64,000 nucleotides of DNA from Tetrahymena elliotti 4EA (lineage: Eukaryota > Ciliophora > Oligohymenophorea > Hymenostomatida > Tetrahymenidae), in assembly GCA_000231825.2 (NCBI GenBank), contig JH720323.1:461825-525824 (forward strand), read 5' to 3'. The notes beneath the pieces were generated by a model. It was given only the letters and a program-made list of their open reading frames with translations. It ran no database searches and was not told the origin of the DNA. The translations under genes and the position numbers were made by a program. Shown here one piece after another: positions 63,374 to 64,000 of the stretch. Every line of letters starts with the position of its first letter. Position 1 is the stretch's first letter.

Positions 63374-64000
63374 ATGAATCCAAACGAGTACATTGACCAA
63401 AACGATTGTAAATAAGTTATTTATGAAATTAACATTTATTATAAATCATATTTTTCTAAGCTGTTGCGAATATTATTTTTAACATATTTTATAATTATAA
63501 AATCATTAGAAAATAAAGGCATGGGCTATTTTTATGAAAATAATGGTTACCCTATGTAAAACTAGCAATAAATTGATTAAACCTATCACAATCCTCAAAA
63601 CGAAATTAAGGAAGGAGGCGACTTACTTAAAATTAATAATGTAAAATAATATCATAATCTTTAGATTTTATTTAATCTGATAGGGTTGTTAGATAAAGTG
63701 ATGATAATTAATCAATTCATCTAATTCTTTCAAAGCCTACAAATCCAAACAACCTTCATTCATTTTAATCACAAATCATGATGAAAATTTTCATTTTTAT
63801 TAAAAAATAGACATAAATTTTGATCAAAAGATAGGAAAATACAATTGATTTAAAGCTTTTTGTTGGTTAACTACCAAAGACATGGTAAAAATAAATATTT
63901 AATAATTGAGTATTGATTTGAATTCTAAAAAAAGGGAAAAAGAACAAGTTAAAGATTTCTTCTCTAAGTTCGGAAAGATTTATGAAGTTCAAATTATTAG
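63374..64000 (+). CDS. CELF/Bruno-like RRM protein, N-terminal part (cut by window end)
   Basis: Four exons are visible: 63374-63407, 63510-63640, 63835-63884 and 63935 to the window edge, separated by introns of 102, 194 and 50 bp. After a short Asn/Gln-rich leader comes the start of an RNA-recognition motif: IDLKLFVGQLPKTW (RNP2) and, after an intron inside the Trp codon, EKEQVKDFFSKFGKIYEVQI. The pattern LFVGQ-P-TW and -FGKIYEV-I is that of the first RRM of CELF/CUGBP/Bruno proteins, which bind U/G-rich RNA and control splicing, translation and decay. The RNP1 motif and further RRMs would lie beyond base 64000. Four splice-consistent pieces giving one RRM make the coding call strong; the subfamily is moderate. 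Confidence 0.82.

Noticed and set aside
1..64000. tRNA, rRNA, CRISPR arrays, integrated virus or large transposon genes
   Set aside because: I looked for tRNA-like arms, regularly spaced repeats, reverse transcriptase, integrase and transposase motifs on both strands and saw none; a covariance-model or HMM search was not possible here.

Overview
The window is nuclear DNA from an oligohymenophorean ciliate, most like Tetrahymena. Three things show this. Every convincing protein-coding frame is full of in-frame TAA and TAG that must be read as glutamine, and only TGA ends frames. The DNA is extremely A+T-rich, with long gene-free spacers. Genes are interrupted by short GT...AG introns, mostly 42-120 bp. 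The standard-code view breaks nearly every gene into pieces; all calls below were made by hand with TAA/TAG = Gln. The near absence of transposons suggests macronuclear (somatic) DNA, but this is inference.

Layout. 3-1118 (+) 3' end of a leucine-rich-repeat gene; 3226-5052 (+) Ser/Thr protein kinase; 5281-5925 (+) Mn-type superoxide dismutase; 6363-8015 (+) B-box-like zinc protein; 8818-12378 (-) P-type ATPase of the Na,K/H,K family with altered cation-site residues; 15917-19692 (+) very Asn/Gln-rich protein with a B-box-like motif; 20670-24353 (+) CTF4/MCL1/WDHD1-type replisome protein with nine introns; 25747-27990 (+) PHD-finger protein; 29831-33679 (+) von Willebrand A - alpha-kinase fusion; 34762-35817 (+) CFAP119-like ciliary protein; 36293-36432 a perfect 68-bp inverted repeat flanked by a 9-bp direct repeat; 36930-42330 (+) Sfi1-type centrin-binding-repeat protein; 43018-46014 (+) coiled-coil Gln/Asn-rich protein; 46735-47604 (+) B-box/coiled-coil/zinc protein; 48226-50084 and 51832-about 53600 (both -) tandem kinesin-light-chain-like TPR paralogues; 54459-57197 (-) zinc/coiled-coil/WD40 protein; 57750-62380 (+) RCC1 - coiled-coil protein; 63374 to the end (+) a CELF/Bruno-like RNA-binding protein cut by the window edge.

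This is an ordinary eukaryotic mixture, not an operon. Several genes point to cilia and basal bodies (CFAP119, Sfi1, possibly the RCC1 and TPR proteins), others to chromatin and replication (CTF4, PHD), ion transport and signalling (ATPase, kinase, alpha-kinase) and oxidative defence (SOD). Adjacent genes are either co-oriented with separate spacers or divergent; the closest divergent pair (WD40 and RCC1) shares a 552-bp upstream region.

The most unusual items are the palindromic MITE-like element, the P-type ATPase with substituted ion ligands and a cysteine-rich extracellular loop, an 18-nt micro-exon, a 28-nt intron, and the tandem TPR pair. Intron positions were deduced from frame continuity, GT/AG borders and protein homology recognised by eye; no alignment or search was run.
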